Below, in pieces: positions 56,723 through 64,000 of a stretch of DNA of 64,000 nucleotides. A model generated the notes under the pieces. That model did not search any database, was not told where the DNA came from, and worked only from the letters and a program-made list of their open reading frames with translations. Each line of letters begins with the position of its first letter. The stretch's first letter is position 1. This stretch comes from Oscillospiraceae bacterium (GTDB lineage Bacteria > Bacillota > Clostridia > Oscillospirales > Oscillospiraceae): assembly GCA_902778285.1 (NCBI GenBank), contig CACYXC010000006.1:31129-95128 (forward strand). Direction: 5' to 3'. A program made the translations under genes and the position numbers.

Positions 56723-58968
56723 CAGCTATGTTCCGCGTTGTAGATCTTCAGCCGCTTTGCAATATCCTCAGCGGCCTGTTCCAGAGGCTTATCTCCGGCA
56801 AAAAAGACATTGGCAGTGTTCATGACGGCATCGAATATTTCATCCCCATCGCGGCAGATTCCTTCCACCTGATTCAGCAGAGACAGGAAGAGAGATTTGC
56901 AGTTTTCTGCATCATAGCGAAGCTCATAATCTGCGCCGTTGATGCTGCCGTAGAGCTTCCCATCCATCCAAGTCCAATACTGGCCGATCTCCCGTTCATA
57001 AGCGGAACGTGTGAGTGGAATACCGTACCGGAAACCGCCGGAGAAGGGATTGACGAGGTAACGGTCATTCAGAATGAAGGCCATAAACGCCCAAGCACCT
57101 TCTTTATTTCCCGCAATCTGCGGGATCATCAACTCCTGAGTGGGGGAGAGGTACACACCGCTACCCTTGGCACCCGGCAGGCCGACAGCGGACAGGCGCT
57201 CCCCAAACCACCCCTCTGCCTCTGGAATGCTGGCGGCGTCCCGCATCATGGTTCTGCCGAGGGGATCGGCGATTCGGGCAAGCTCGAACTTTTGTTGCCT
57301 CTCGTGGATGGGACCATAATCGAGAGGAAAAACATCTCCATGTTCCAGCGATTCCTTCAGTTCCTGTTCTGTCAGCCCATAAGGATTCTGCGTCGCATCC
57401 TCCGGCAGCGTTGCGGCAAAGGAAAGAAATTCGGCCACCTGCTGGGCGGTATAGTCACGGTGATTGCCAGCAAAGATCCATTTCATAAAGGTCTCCCGAT
57501 CCACGCTGCGGTAAAACACGTTCTCCGCGCCGCCGGCGAGAGCGGAAAGCTCGGAAAAACTCCCGATAGTCTGCCCCTCCAACAGCGAAGCCGGGCCGAG
57601 AATCGCTGTCAGCGAGAAGCTGGGCATCAGGCTCAAAAGCTTCCCGTCCGTTTTCATTGCAGCCAGAGGCCCCGGCAGAAAAGCGTCTGTGCCGAGATCA
57701 CGTTCCACATACGGCAGCAGATCCTCCGCTGTTGCGGTCGAGCAGATCGCACTGCCGAAGCCTCGCACGTCGATCAGATCCGGCGCATTGCCGCTCGCCA
57801 TATCCGCGGTCAGGGCGAGGAAGGGGTCTGGGCTCTCTGCGTAATTGCGCACCACGATCTCATATTCCCGGTTGACAGTATTGAAATCCATGATTGGATC
57901 ACGATAGCTGCCGTATTGCAGCGAATAATACTCCGGGACTATCTCGTTGATGGCAAGCGTGATGGTCGTTTTTTCTGCGGGGAGAGAATCCTTATCTACC
58001 GGATAAGCGATGCGATAGGGACTGGATTCATTGCGCATATCGAGGAAGAAAAAGCTGTCTGTTCCTCCGATGGGAATCGGCGTAATCCCTTCGGAGAGAT
58101 ACAGCGCATCATACCGAAACAGCGGCTCATTCTCACCTCCGCTCAGCTTATGGCGGTAGAGATACATGTTGTCTGTCAAATAGAGCGTATCCCCCACGAT
58201 GCCGCAGGTATGGCAACCATCGGGGACATGATCCACCTTGTTCAGCGCAAAGGAACCCGTGTCATAGAGGAAAAGGTCATAGCTGCTGTGTCCGAGGAAG
58301 TAGATGCCAGCGTCCGTCTGATAGATTACCATCCATTCACCGAGATCTTGACTGTGCAGCAGATTTCCGGCGGCATCATAGCTCTCCAGGATGAAATGCC
58401 CTTCGTTGCTTTCGTCCCAATACATTTTATAGAGCAGAAAGAACTCCATTTCACCGATCAGCGTGGTCGTTCCTTGCTCGGTACGGAAGGCCAGAATCTC
58501 CGTTTCCTGTCCGTCCTGCTTCCGAAGAACACGGTAGTCCGTAGAGCGGTCTCCCACATTCTCCTTGTTTTCGTGCCTTTCCAGACGCCAGGCACTTTCA
58601 TTGGAATTGGACAAGGCATCGTAATCTTCAACTGTGCCCTCCCACTCTTGAAGGCAATGGCCGTTTGAATCAAACTCATAGAGTTTATTTGATAGTTCAT
58701 CAAAAGCGTAAAGGCCATTGGGAGAGGTCTTGAAGCGCGTGATTGGCATGAGGCTGCGATCCAGCTCCAGAATGCCGGGAACGTAAACCGTTTCAAAGGG
58801 AGTGCCGTCAGGAGCAAGGTTTTCTCCTGCGCCATAGGTACTCACGCCCTTGCGGTCAGAAGTATCTTCACTTTTGCTCTCTGATTTGGGCGTGCAGCCG
58901 CACAGCCCCAGCGTCAGCGCCATACAAAGCGCCAGTACCACGGCTAAAAGCCGTATTCTTTTGTTCAT
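56722..58968 (-). CDS. Lipoprotein C of the second sigma cassette
   Basis: A 748-residue lipoprotein (lipobox LCGC, Cys25). The N-terminal half has WD-like strands (GLYAFDELSNKLYEFDSNGH, TDAGIYFLGHSSYDLFLYD). The C-terminal half has the solute-binding pattern: DPIMDFNTVNREYEIVVRNY, ALTADMASGNAPDLIDVRG, ATAEDLLPYVERDLG and a terminal helix AEDIAKRLKIYNAEHS. It is third in the operon sigma-2 / membrane protein-2 / lipoprotein C, 13 bp after the membrane-protein gene. ATG 58968 is chosen for AAAGGA 6 nt upstream; ATG 58974 is also possible. Confidence 0.8.
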   Translation of the reverse strand: MNKRIRLLAVVLALCMALTLGLCGCTPKSESKSEDTSDRKGVSTYGAGENLAPDGTPFETVYVPGILELDRSLMPITRFKTSPNGLYAFDELSNKLYEFDSNGHCLQEWEGTVEDYDALSNSNESAWRLERHENKENVGDRSTDYRVLRKQDGQETEILAFRTEQGTTTLIGEMEFFLLYKMYWDESNEGHFILESYDAAGNLLHSQDLGEWMVIYQTDAGIYFLGHSSYDLFLYDTGSFALNKVDHVPDGCHTCGIVGDTLYLTDNMYLYRHKLSGGENEPLFRYDALYLSEGITPIPIGGTDSFFFLDMRNESSPYRIAYPVDKDSLPAEKTTITLAINEIVPEYYSLQYGSYRDPIMDFNTVNREYEIVVRNYAESPDPFLALTADMASGNAPDLIDVRGFGSAICSTATAEDLLPYVERDLGTDAFLPGPLAAMKTDGKLLSLMPSFSLTAILGPASLLEGQTIGSFSELSALAGGAENVFYRSVDRETFMKWIFAGNHRDYTAQQVAEFLSFAATLPEDATQNPYGLTEQELKESLEHGDVFPLDYGPIHERQQKFELARIADPLGRTMMRDAASIPEAEGWFGERLSAVGLPGAKGSGVYLSPTQELMIPQIAGNKEGAWAFMAFILNDRYLVNPFSGGFRYGIPLTRSAYEREIGQYWTWMDGKLYGSINGADYELRYDAENCKSLFLSLLNQVEGICRDGDEIFDAVMNTANVFFAGDKPLEQAAEDIAKRLKIYNAEHS

Positions 58969-58981
58969 TTCCATTCCTTTC

Positions 58982-60613
58982 TTACGGGAAAAGCGTATAG
59001 TCGATTTCGTCCGCCCAGCTTTCCAACTCGTAGGCGTTGTGGCAGAAATTCCCGCGACCGATGAGCCAGCCATTGACAGTCCTGTACAGCACTACGGGAG
59101 GGGCGTTGCTTGATACCTTGAAATTCGCACAAAGCTGCACGACGGCCCCGCTTTCCGTGCGGTAAAACCACATGTCACTGTAGCTCTCCCCCGTCAGGTC
59201 ATAAGTATAGTCGCAGAACGCGCCAAAGGGGATGTAGATCCACTCCATGCTCTTGTAGCCCAGCATCACGCCGTTGTCCCAGAACCCGAACGTATAGAAC
59301 TGCCGCGCAAGCCCGGGGTCATAGCCGAGAGCGGCAAAGTCCTCGTAGCTGATGGGCGGATAGGGCGCGTCGTCAAAGCCGCCCGCGTCGACATTGCTCT
59401 GAGACGTCACTTCCCGGCTTTCCACGGAATCCCGGAGGCCGTAGCGCTCCACGATCCCCGGCCGCATCTCCTCCAACTCCCGGATGCCCGCCTCAGTGCC
59501 GCGGCGGGAGTTGGAGGCCTGGCTCCAGGCTCGGGCCGCTTGCCCTTCCGGGGAGGCGAGGTAATCCGTCAGCGTCGCGGCGTCGCCCGGATTGGCACAT
59601 ACTGTCGGCTCATAATATACCACTGTGAAGTCCGGTTCGGTTTTCAACAGCTCATGGAAAACAATCATGTCCGCGATCTGTTCGCAAGCTTCCCGACTGA
59701 CATTATCTGTGCTGTAAATGAAAGCGTGAACCATGATGAAAACGCCGTCCTGATCGAAAAAGATGCGCAAATCCGCGTTGCTCGGGCCCCGGAGATCTTC
59801 GCGAGCCTCGTTGAAGGCAAGCAGCACCGTGTCCCCGTGGATGTTGGTATACTCCCACTCCTCGTAGTTTTCCAGCTTATCCATTCCGCTGGAGTGCGGC
59901 AGAATCGTACCGGACAGATTCTTGAGGATCTCGATCAGGATATCTCTTCGTTCTCCTTCCCACTCCAGTTTGAAAGAACCATCCTCGTAGATATACCCCG
60001 CGCCGCTGCCGTCTGCCAGAAAAGCTCCTGTCCCCGCTACGCGGTAGAAATCTTCCAGGGTGTAGGGCGTGACCTGATGCGTGTGCAGACGAAGGCCGTA
60101 TTGCTCTGCCAGCGCGTTCAGCTCATCCAGCATCGCCAGGTCGTAAACACCGTAATAGTGGCAGGTGTTGACCGTATCTGTGTCGAGACCATCCATCCAC
60201 GAATTGTCATTGCTGACGGTATGCGAGGCCAAGTATTCTTCCCGGAAGCGCAGCCACTCGGCGTTGGCCAGATACTCCGGGGAATCTGCATAGCCATTGA
60301 GCGAAACCCATCGCTTCGGTTCGGCTGTTGGGGTAGGAGCTGCAGTCGCGTTTGAGCCGCTTTCCGCTGCAGTGGGCGTGGATTCGGGTACGGACTCGAT
60401 CATGCGATCCCGCAGGCCGAACCAGCCCATCGCGTAGGCGGTCACGGTAAAGAGGGAGACGATCACCGCCGCAACCAGCAGCGTTGTCCACAACCTACGG
60501 TTGACATGCCTGGCTTCGGGTTTTCCTCCGCAGTAGCCAAGGAAGTCCCGTGCCTCCAGCACATAGTCCTCCCGGATGCCGCTCATGGCGTGCAATAGCG
60601 TGTAGGAGTTCAT
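58982..60613 (-). CDS. Membrane anti-sigma-like protein 2 with large ectodomain
   Basis: A 543-residue single-pass protein. A ~40-residue cytoplasmic N-terminus (MNSYTLLHAMSGIREDYVLE) is followed by a helix (LWTTLLVAAVIVSLFTVTAYAMG) and an ectodomain of ~480 residues. AYAMGWFGLRDR matches protein 1. ADSPEYLANAEWLRFREEY, EQYGLRLHTHQVTPYTLEDF and YIYEDGSFKLEW line up with the first half of the protein-1 ectodomain; SPEGQAARAW and ERYGLRDSV suggest a degenerate second unit. Overlaps sigma-2 by ATGA. Likely the cognate regulator of sigma-2. Confidence 0.75.
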   Translation of the reverse strand: MNSYTLLHAMSGIREDYVLEARDFLGYCGGKPEARHVNRRLWTTLLVAAVIVSLFTVTAYAMGWFGLRDRMIESVPESTPTAAESGSNATAAPTPTAEPKRWVSLNGYADSPEYLANAEWLRFREEYLASHTVSNDNSWMDGLDTDTVNTCHYYGVYDLAMLDELNALAEQYGLRLHTHQVTPYTLEDFYRVAGTGAFLADGSGAGYIYEDGSFKLEWEGERRDILIEILKNLSGTILPHSSGMDKLENYEEWEYTNIHGDTVLLAFNEAREDLRGPSNADLRIFFDQDGVFIMVHAFIYSTDNVSREACEQIADMIVFHELLKTEPDFTVVYYEPTVCANPGDAATLTDYLASPEGQAARAWSQASNSRRGTEAGIRELEEMRPGIVERYGLRDSVESREVTSQSNVDAGGFDDAPYPPISYEDFAALGYDPGLARQFYTFGFWDNGVMLGYKSMEWIYIPFGAFCDYTYDLTGESYSDMWFYRTESGAVVQLCANFKVSSNAPPVVLYRTVNGWLIGRGNFCHNAYELESWADEIDYTLFP

Positions 60614-61167
60614 ACCAGTCCCTCCTCCTGTAGATAACTGTGCAGACGCTCGCGCAGGCGATACAGCGTCATCTTGACCTTGCCTGGCGAGCAGTTGAGC
60701 TTGTCCGCGATCTCCTTCACCGGTGCGACAAACCAATATCGCGAGACAAAAATCTTGCGTTCGCTCGCCGACAGGGTAGACAGAAAGGCGTCAATGGCCT
60801 GTCCTAATTCTCGCTCCTCGATCTGCTGTTCTACGCTGCCGCGGCTCGGAACGCAGTCCGCCAACTCGTCAAGGGCAAGATCCGTCTCCCCACCGCCCCG
60901 CTTTTGGCGTGACCGGCGACGATAGCGATCCAGAGCAAGGTTTCGGGAAATCGTACCAAGAAACGTAGAGAGTATCGCCGGGCGCTTGTCCGGCATCAGG
61001 TTCCAGGCACGAAACCAAGTGTCATTCACACATTCCTCCGCATCTTCGTAATTCGTTATAATGTTGTAGGCTATTGCATGGCAGTAACGGCCGTATTTCC
61101 GATCTGTCTCCGGAATAGCTTGATCGGAACGCTGCCAATACAGATCGACAATCGCTGCGTCTTCCAT
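60610..61167 (-). CDS. ECF-type sigma factor 2
   Basis: A 185-residue sigma factor: region 2 (YGRYCHAIAYNIITNYEDAE, CVNDTWFRAWNLMPD, LGTISRNLALDRYRR) and region 4 (LSASERKIFVSRYWFVAPVK, EIADKLNCSPGKVKMTLYRL). First gene of a three-gene leftward operon. Its upstream region lacks the TGTCCCTTTT/TGGAATA motif, so its promoter specificity probably differs from sigma-1. Confidence 0.87.
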   Translation of the reverse strand: MEDAAIVDLYWQRSDQAIPETDRKYGRYCHAIAYNIITNYEDAEECVNDTWFRAWNLMPDKRPAILSTFLGTISRNLALDRYRRRSRQKRGGGETDLALDELADCVPSRGSVEQQIEERELGQAIDAFLSTLSASERKIFVSRYWFVAPVKEIADKLNCSPGKVKMTLYRLRERLHSYLQEEGLV

Positions 61168-61248
61168 AGGAAAACCTCCTGATTAAGAGCTCTCAACCCT
61201 ATAAACGTCATTTTTCAGCAGAGGTAACATAGTTTTTCTTTTTAGACC

Positions 61249-61257
61249 AGTATAGCA
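61249..61257 (-). promoter_or_regulatory. Extended -10 upstream of sigma factor 2
   Basis: Leftward: TGC-TATACT, about 80 nt before the ATG, with no good -35 at the proper distance. Confidence 0.4.
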
Positions 61258-61308
61258 CAAAAAGCAGCGCCCCGCTCCGGCAATGTGGCCCAGTCTACCA
61301 ACGGTGGA

Positions 61309-61338
61309 TTGCCTTTTTCCTCCCGTTGGCGGTATAAT
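61309..61338 (+). promoter_or_regulatory. Promoter of the XRE membrane protein gene
   Basis: TTGCCT, 18 nt, TATAAT, 27 bp before the ATG. Confidence 0.6.
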
Positions 61339-61365
61339 CGTCTTGCAATACAGGAGGACAACGCA

Positions 61366-62016
61366 ATGGATCAACAACGAATCGGACAATTCATACAGGA
61401 GCAGCGGAAGGCACACAGCATGACACAGCAGGAGCTGGCCGACAAGCTGGGCGTTACCAACAAGGCCGTCTCCAAGTGGGAAAAAGGACACTCTATGCCG
61501 GATGTCGCACTGTTTGAGCCGCTATGCAAAGAGTTGGAGATCAGCATTCCGGAGCTGTTGTCCGGTCGAAAAATTGGCGCTGAGAATCAGCTGCAAACCG
61601 CGGAACAGCTGCTGATGGAGTCAATCAGTATGCGCAAGCTGATCGGCCTTTCCGTTTTCCTTCAGCTCAACAGCATCATTGGTGTACTGCTCGTCATCAG
61701 TCCCTTCCTGTTTCACCCGGAACGGCCCTTGAATCTATTGCTGGTCGCCTTGGGACTTGTAGAATGTGCCATGGTCGTCTATTTTGACAGCACACTGCCA
61801 GGCAAGGAAGCGCGGCGGCAATCGCTCACCGTGCGCTTTGTTTATACGATTTGCTTGTTCCTTACAATCGCGGCAATCAACTACCCTGCGTCTGTGCGCG
61901 AGGGAGTCCCGCTCACCACGGAGATTCTGATTTTCCTGATTCCTTGTCTACTTGCACTTTTGATCCAGTTTTTCATCTGGCAGCATCGCAGGAAAACAGA
62001 GCATAGTCGTAAATAA
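61366..62016 (+). CDS. XRE-family regulator with C-terminal membrane domain
   Basis: A 216-residue protein. The N-terminal HTH (RIGQFIQEQRKAHSMTQQEL, GVTNKAVSKWEKGHSMPDV) covers residues 5-62. Four hydrophobic segments follow from ~92 to 207 (IGLSVFLQLNSIIGVLLVIS and others). Such proteins are thought to link a membrane signal to transcription. The ATG at 61366 has AGGAGG. Confidence 0.85.
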   Translation: MDQQRIGQFIQEQRKAHSMTQQELADKLGVTNKAVSKWEKGHSMPDVALFEPLCKELEISIPELLSGRKIGAENQLQTAEQLLMESISMRKLIGLSVFLQLNSIIGVLLVISPFLFHPERPLNLLLVALGLVECAMVVYFDSTLPGKEARRQSLTVRFVYTICLFLTIAAINYPASVREGVPLTTEILIFLIPCLLALLIQFFIWQHRRKTEHSRK

Positions 62017-62020
62017 TAAT

Positions 62021-62068
62021 GACAGCACCGGCTTCTCACGAAAGAGTTTGACCGGTGCTGTTATTTGT
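62021..62068. terminator. Hairpin between convergent XRE genes
   Basis: GACAGCACCGG / CCGGTGCTGTT with a 20-nt loop, followed by ATTTGTCC. Confidence 0.6.
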
Positions 62069-62091
62069 CCCAGCTTCAGCAAGGAGGAAGC

Positions 62092-62982
62092 TCATTTGCT
62101 GAAGGAAACCGAAAAGATGTACATGTAATCATTGTCCAAAGGTATATTGCCGTTTTCAAATTCCTGAATGTTTAGGACGTGCATGATATCGTTATCATAG
62201 ATAAGCGCAAGAATGTACTGTTCTTCGTCAAACCGGATATCTGTTTCCGCTTCGATTTGCGAGGCAGATCTACCGATATATTCTCTGCCCTCAACCGCAT
62301 CGAGAATCGGGATCTCCGTAGAGAGCTTAGCGCTCTGATCTGCGATGACAAGCTTTACGGTGAAGTCCTCAAAATTCGGAACGATGACGATCATGCCCTC
62401 AGCGGGTGAACCGATGGATTCATAAGAAACAACATTGTTTCCTCTGTCGATCCGCTTTCCCGATTGGCATTCGGAAACAGATACGGTGAGGCGCTGGAAG
62501 CTGTCACTCGTCCGGTAATGATAAAGAAAAGCTCCGTCCATACCGGACAGCAATTCCGCAGTCTTCATTTCCGCACTGTTGGGGTCAACCGGAACAATAT
62601 AGTTTTTCGGCTGATTTGCCCGAAGCAGAAACACAGAGACGATCATCACAGCAGCAAGCACAATAACGGACAGCACCGCGATAATGGTCTTCAGTTTGTT
62701 CTGCCGGTGCTTGCTGTCGGTTGTTACCTGGATCAGATTGTCCTCAGATTTCTTAACTATGTTCTCTTGAGCTATATCTTCTCCGGCAAGGAATTCGTTG
62801 ATGCTGATACCCAGGATGGAGCAGTATTCTTCGTAAACGGAAACATCCGGCAGGCAGATGCCGCGCTCCCACTTGGAAACAGATTTATCGCTCATACCAA
62901 GCTTCTCGGCGAGCTGCCTTTGTGTGAGTCCCAAGTCTTTTCGCTTGCCGGCAACATATCTTCCGATCTTAACGAGATCCAT
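62092..62982 (-). CDS. XRE-family regulator with membrane anchor and ectodomain
   Basis: A 296-residue protein. HTH at 5-65 (KIGRYVAGKRKDLGLTQRQL, MSDKSVSKWERGICLPDVSV), one membrane helix at ~97-118 (IIAVLSVIVLAAVMIVSVFLL) and a ~175-residue outer domain without recognised motifs. It looks like a one-component transmembrane regulator. Ends right after a convergent hairpin. Confidence 0.82.
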   Translation of the reverse strand: MDLVKIGRYVAGKRKDLGLTQRQLAEKLGMSDKSVSKWERGICLPDVSVYEEYCSILGISINEFLAGEDIAQENIVKKSEDNLIQVTTDSKHRQNKLKTIIAVLSVIVLAAVMIVSVFLLRANQPKNYIVPVDPNSAEMKTAELLSGMDGAFLYHYRTSDSFQRLTVSVSECQSGKRIDRGNNVVSYESIGSPAEGMIVIVPNFEDFTVKLVIADQSAKLSTEIPILDAVEGREYIGRSASQIEAETDIRFDEEQYILALIYDNDIMHVLNIQEFENGNIPLDNDYMYIFSVSFSK

Positions 62983-63052
62983 CAGCTCATCTCCTTTGAG
63001 CGTATCTTACTATTCTTTTCTGGAAAATAACACCCCTCCGAGGTAGAATCCT

Positions 63053-63095
63053 AAAAAACTGAGCCTGTTACTCTCAAAGGGCAACAGGCTCAGTT
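63053..63095 (-). terminator. Terminator after the KTR-domain gene
   Basis: Leftward: AACTGAGCCTGTT / AACAGGCTCAGTT followed by TTTT. Confidence 0.8.
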
Positions 63096-63099
63096 CGTT

Positions 63100-63276
63100 T
63101 TATTCTTCTGTGACTACGATTTTGAATTTGATGACGCCGAGTTTTGTTTCCTTCCCACATTCCGGGCAACAAAGCGGGAAATTCAGCAGAACGGTGTCTT
63201 CATAGAGCTTGATATCCGTTTTCGTCCCACATTTTGGGCACGGGAGCCAAAGGGTCTTTTTCTCTTGTTCGTCCAT
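63100..63276 (-). CDS. Cysteine-rich KTR-like small protein
   Basis: A 58-residue protein with two zinc-knuckle pairs, CPKCGTKTDIKLYEDTVLLN and CCPECGKETKLGV, like the cysteine-rich KTR domain found in many Clostridia and their mobile elements. The ATG at 63276 has GGGAGG 11 nt upstream; an in-frame GTG at 63288 is too close to that site. It is 17 bp after the preceding lipoprotein gene, so it may be co-transcribed. Confidence 0.7.
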   Translation of the reverse strand: MDEQEKKTLWLPCPKCGTKTDIKLYEDTVLLNFPLCCPECGKETKLGVIKFKIVVTEE

Positions 63277-63293
63277 AAACGTCTTCACCTCCC

Positions 63294-64000
63294 TCAGCCG
63301 TAGTGTTCTGACATGTAAAGGCTCAATTTGCTTTGGATCAGTCTGGCCGCTTCTTCTGCGCTCTCTTTCCCGGCAAGGAAAGCGTTAATCTCGGTTTTCA
63401 GCGTGTCCATGATCACATCGTCCCGGATCACCAGCCGATCCGTCCCGTAGACCAGCTCGCGCATCACAGCGGCGTCTTTCTCGTTGAAGGATTCATAGTC
63501 GTTCACATTGCTCTGCTGCCGCTGCATACTATTCTCTACTGCTCGTTCAAAGCCAGCGCGCAACACGGGGATACCATCAGTCAGATACGGCTCGTCCTCT
63601 CCCTGCATAAAGGTCTTGACGAAGCGCCAGGCACCGTCTTTGTTTTCACTGGAGGCCAGAACGCCAAGGCTCGTATTGCAGCCGGACGTCCACATCACGC
63701 CGTCTCCCAGCATAAGTTGACCGCTATGTCCCATTCCTTCCGCTGGCAGCAGCTTCATGAAGTAGGTTCCTGTACCCGTTGAGCCGGGGAAGCCGAGAAC
63801 AGCCGCTTCATCCTTGAAGGTCATGCGTGGACGGTAGCCTGCCTCGGAAGCAAAGTCATAGGAGATCAGCCAGTCGCAGCCGGGAGTGAAGAAGGATGCT
63901 CCTTCCGGTGAAATGACCGGGATGCGTTTCATCAGCTCCAGCCAGCCGACAAAGGCGGGGCTGTCGAAGCTGCAAGTGCCGCTGCTCCGGTCCATAAACT
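63294..64000 (-). CDS. Lipoprotein D, C-terminal part (cut by window end)
   Basis: The last ~235 residues of a protein that continues past the window. It has the solute-binding C-lobe pattern: FVGWLELMKRIPVISPEG, GMGHSGQLMLGDGVMW, NKDGAWRFVKTFMQGEDEPY, DTLKTEINAFLAGKESAEEA and the ending IQSKLSLYMSEHYG, which matches the endings of lipoproteins A, B and C. The frame is open to the last base. A fourth member of the family in 15 kb. Confidence 0.75.
   Translation of the reverse strand, partial: FMDRSSGTCSFDSPAFVGWLELMKRIPVISPEGASFFTPGCDWLISYDFASEAGYRPRMTFKDEAAVLGFPGSTGTGTYFMKLLPAEGMGHSGQLMLGDGVMWTSGCNTSLGVLASSENKDGAWRFVKTFMQGEDEPYLTDGIPVLRAGFERAVENSMQRQQSNVNDYESFNEKDAAVMRELVYGTDRLVIRDDVIMDTLKTEINAFLAGKESAEEAARLIQSKLSLYMSEHYG

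Noticed and set aside
56728..58668. 646-codon frame opposite lipoprotein C
   Set aside because: No start signal and no motif; lipoprotein C has a lipobox and paralogues.

Overview
This 64 kb window looks like chromosome from an endospore-forming, high-GC member of the Clostridia, most like Oscillospiraceae gut bacteria. That placement is an inference from gene content: spoIIR, spoIIGA-sigE, the rimP-nusA-rnpM-ylxQ-infB block, Firmicutes-type sigma-A promoters and AGGAGG ribosome-binding sites. I could not test it against a database.

Layout. At 0-6 kb a leftward murF / HAD phosphatase / two MgtC genes / small membrane protein run is followed by a DEDDh exonuclease and an HTH protein with a Cys-containing beta-helix-like repeat. 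From 6.4 to 15 kb, leftward, lies the transcription/translation operon rimP-nusA-rnpM-ylxQ-infB-rbfA-nrnA-truB-ribF, broken up by several families of intergenic palindromic repeats. From 15 to 30 kb come mixed housekeeping and envelope genes: a VanY-type carboxypeptidase, a domain-permuted GH3 glucosidase, tcdA, a FAH-family enzyme, spoIIR, ispE, a GH13 glucosidase, an Ig-like surface protein, an HtrA protease, a FliB-like protein and an RNA methyltransferase. From 30 to 46 kb come a large transglutaminase-like/cell-wall-repeat surface protein, spoIIGA-sigE, a MATE pump, PrsW, a Gx-transporter/NusG_II pair, a DUF1538 membrane protein with two P-II-like genes, two CobW-type GTPases (one with a His/Cys tandem tract), a HAD hydrolase and a GT2 glycosyltransferase.

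At 46.55 kb there is a tRNA-Val(GAC). A 29-bp copy of its 3' end lies 164 bp further on, followed by a tyrosine integrase, an excisionase-like gene and a short sigma-like gene. This is the edge of an integrated element whose other end I could not find.

The 49.7-64 kb region is the most unusual part. It holds two cassettes of ECF sigma factor + single-pass membrane protein with a large ectodomain + large lipoprotein (beta-propeller-like N-terminus, solute-binding-protein-like C-terminus), plus two more such lipoproteins. No ABC permease or ATPase is present. Three transcription units (one sigma operon and two lipoprotein genes) share a bipartite upstream motif, TGTCCCTTTT-N12-TGGAATA. Two of the copies are divergent and share one palindromic -10. 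This suggests an autoregulated sigma regulon whose outputs are lipoproteins, and it is my main candidate for an undescribed system.

A second theme is the density of structured intergenic repeats. These include a mosaic hairpin element flanked by 30-34 bp direct duplications of a terminator-like hairpin, a cloverleaf-like element whose closing stem is kept in a truncated copy, a 175-bp imperfect palindrome that supplies the ispE stop codon, and a 250-bp direct repeat.
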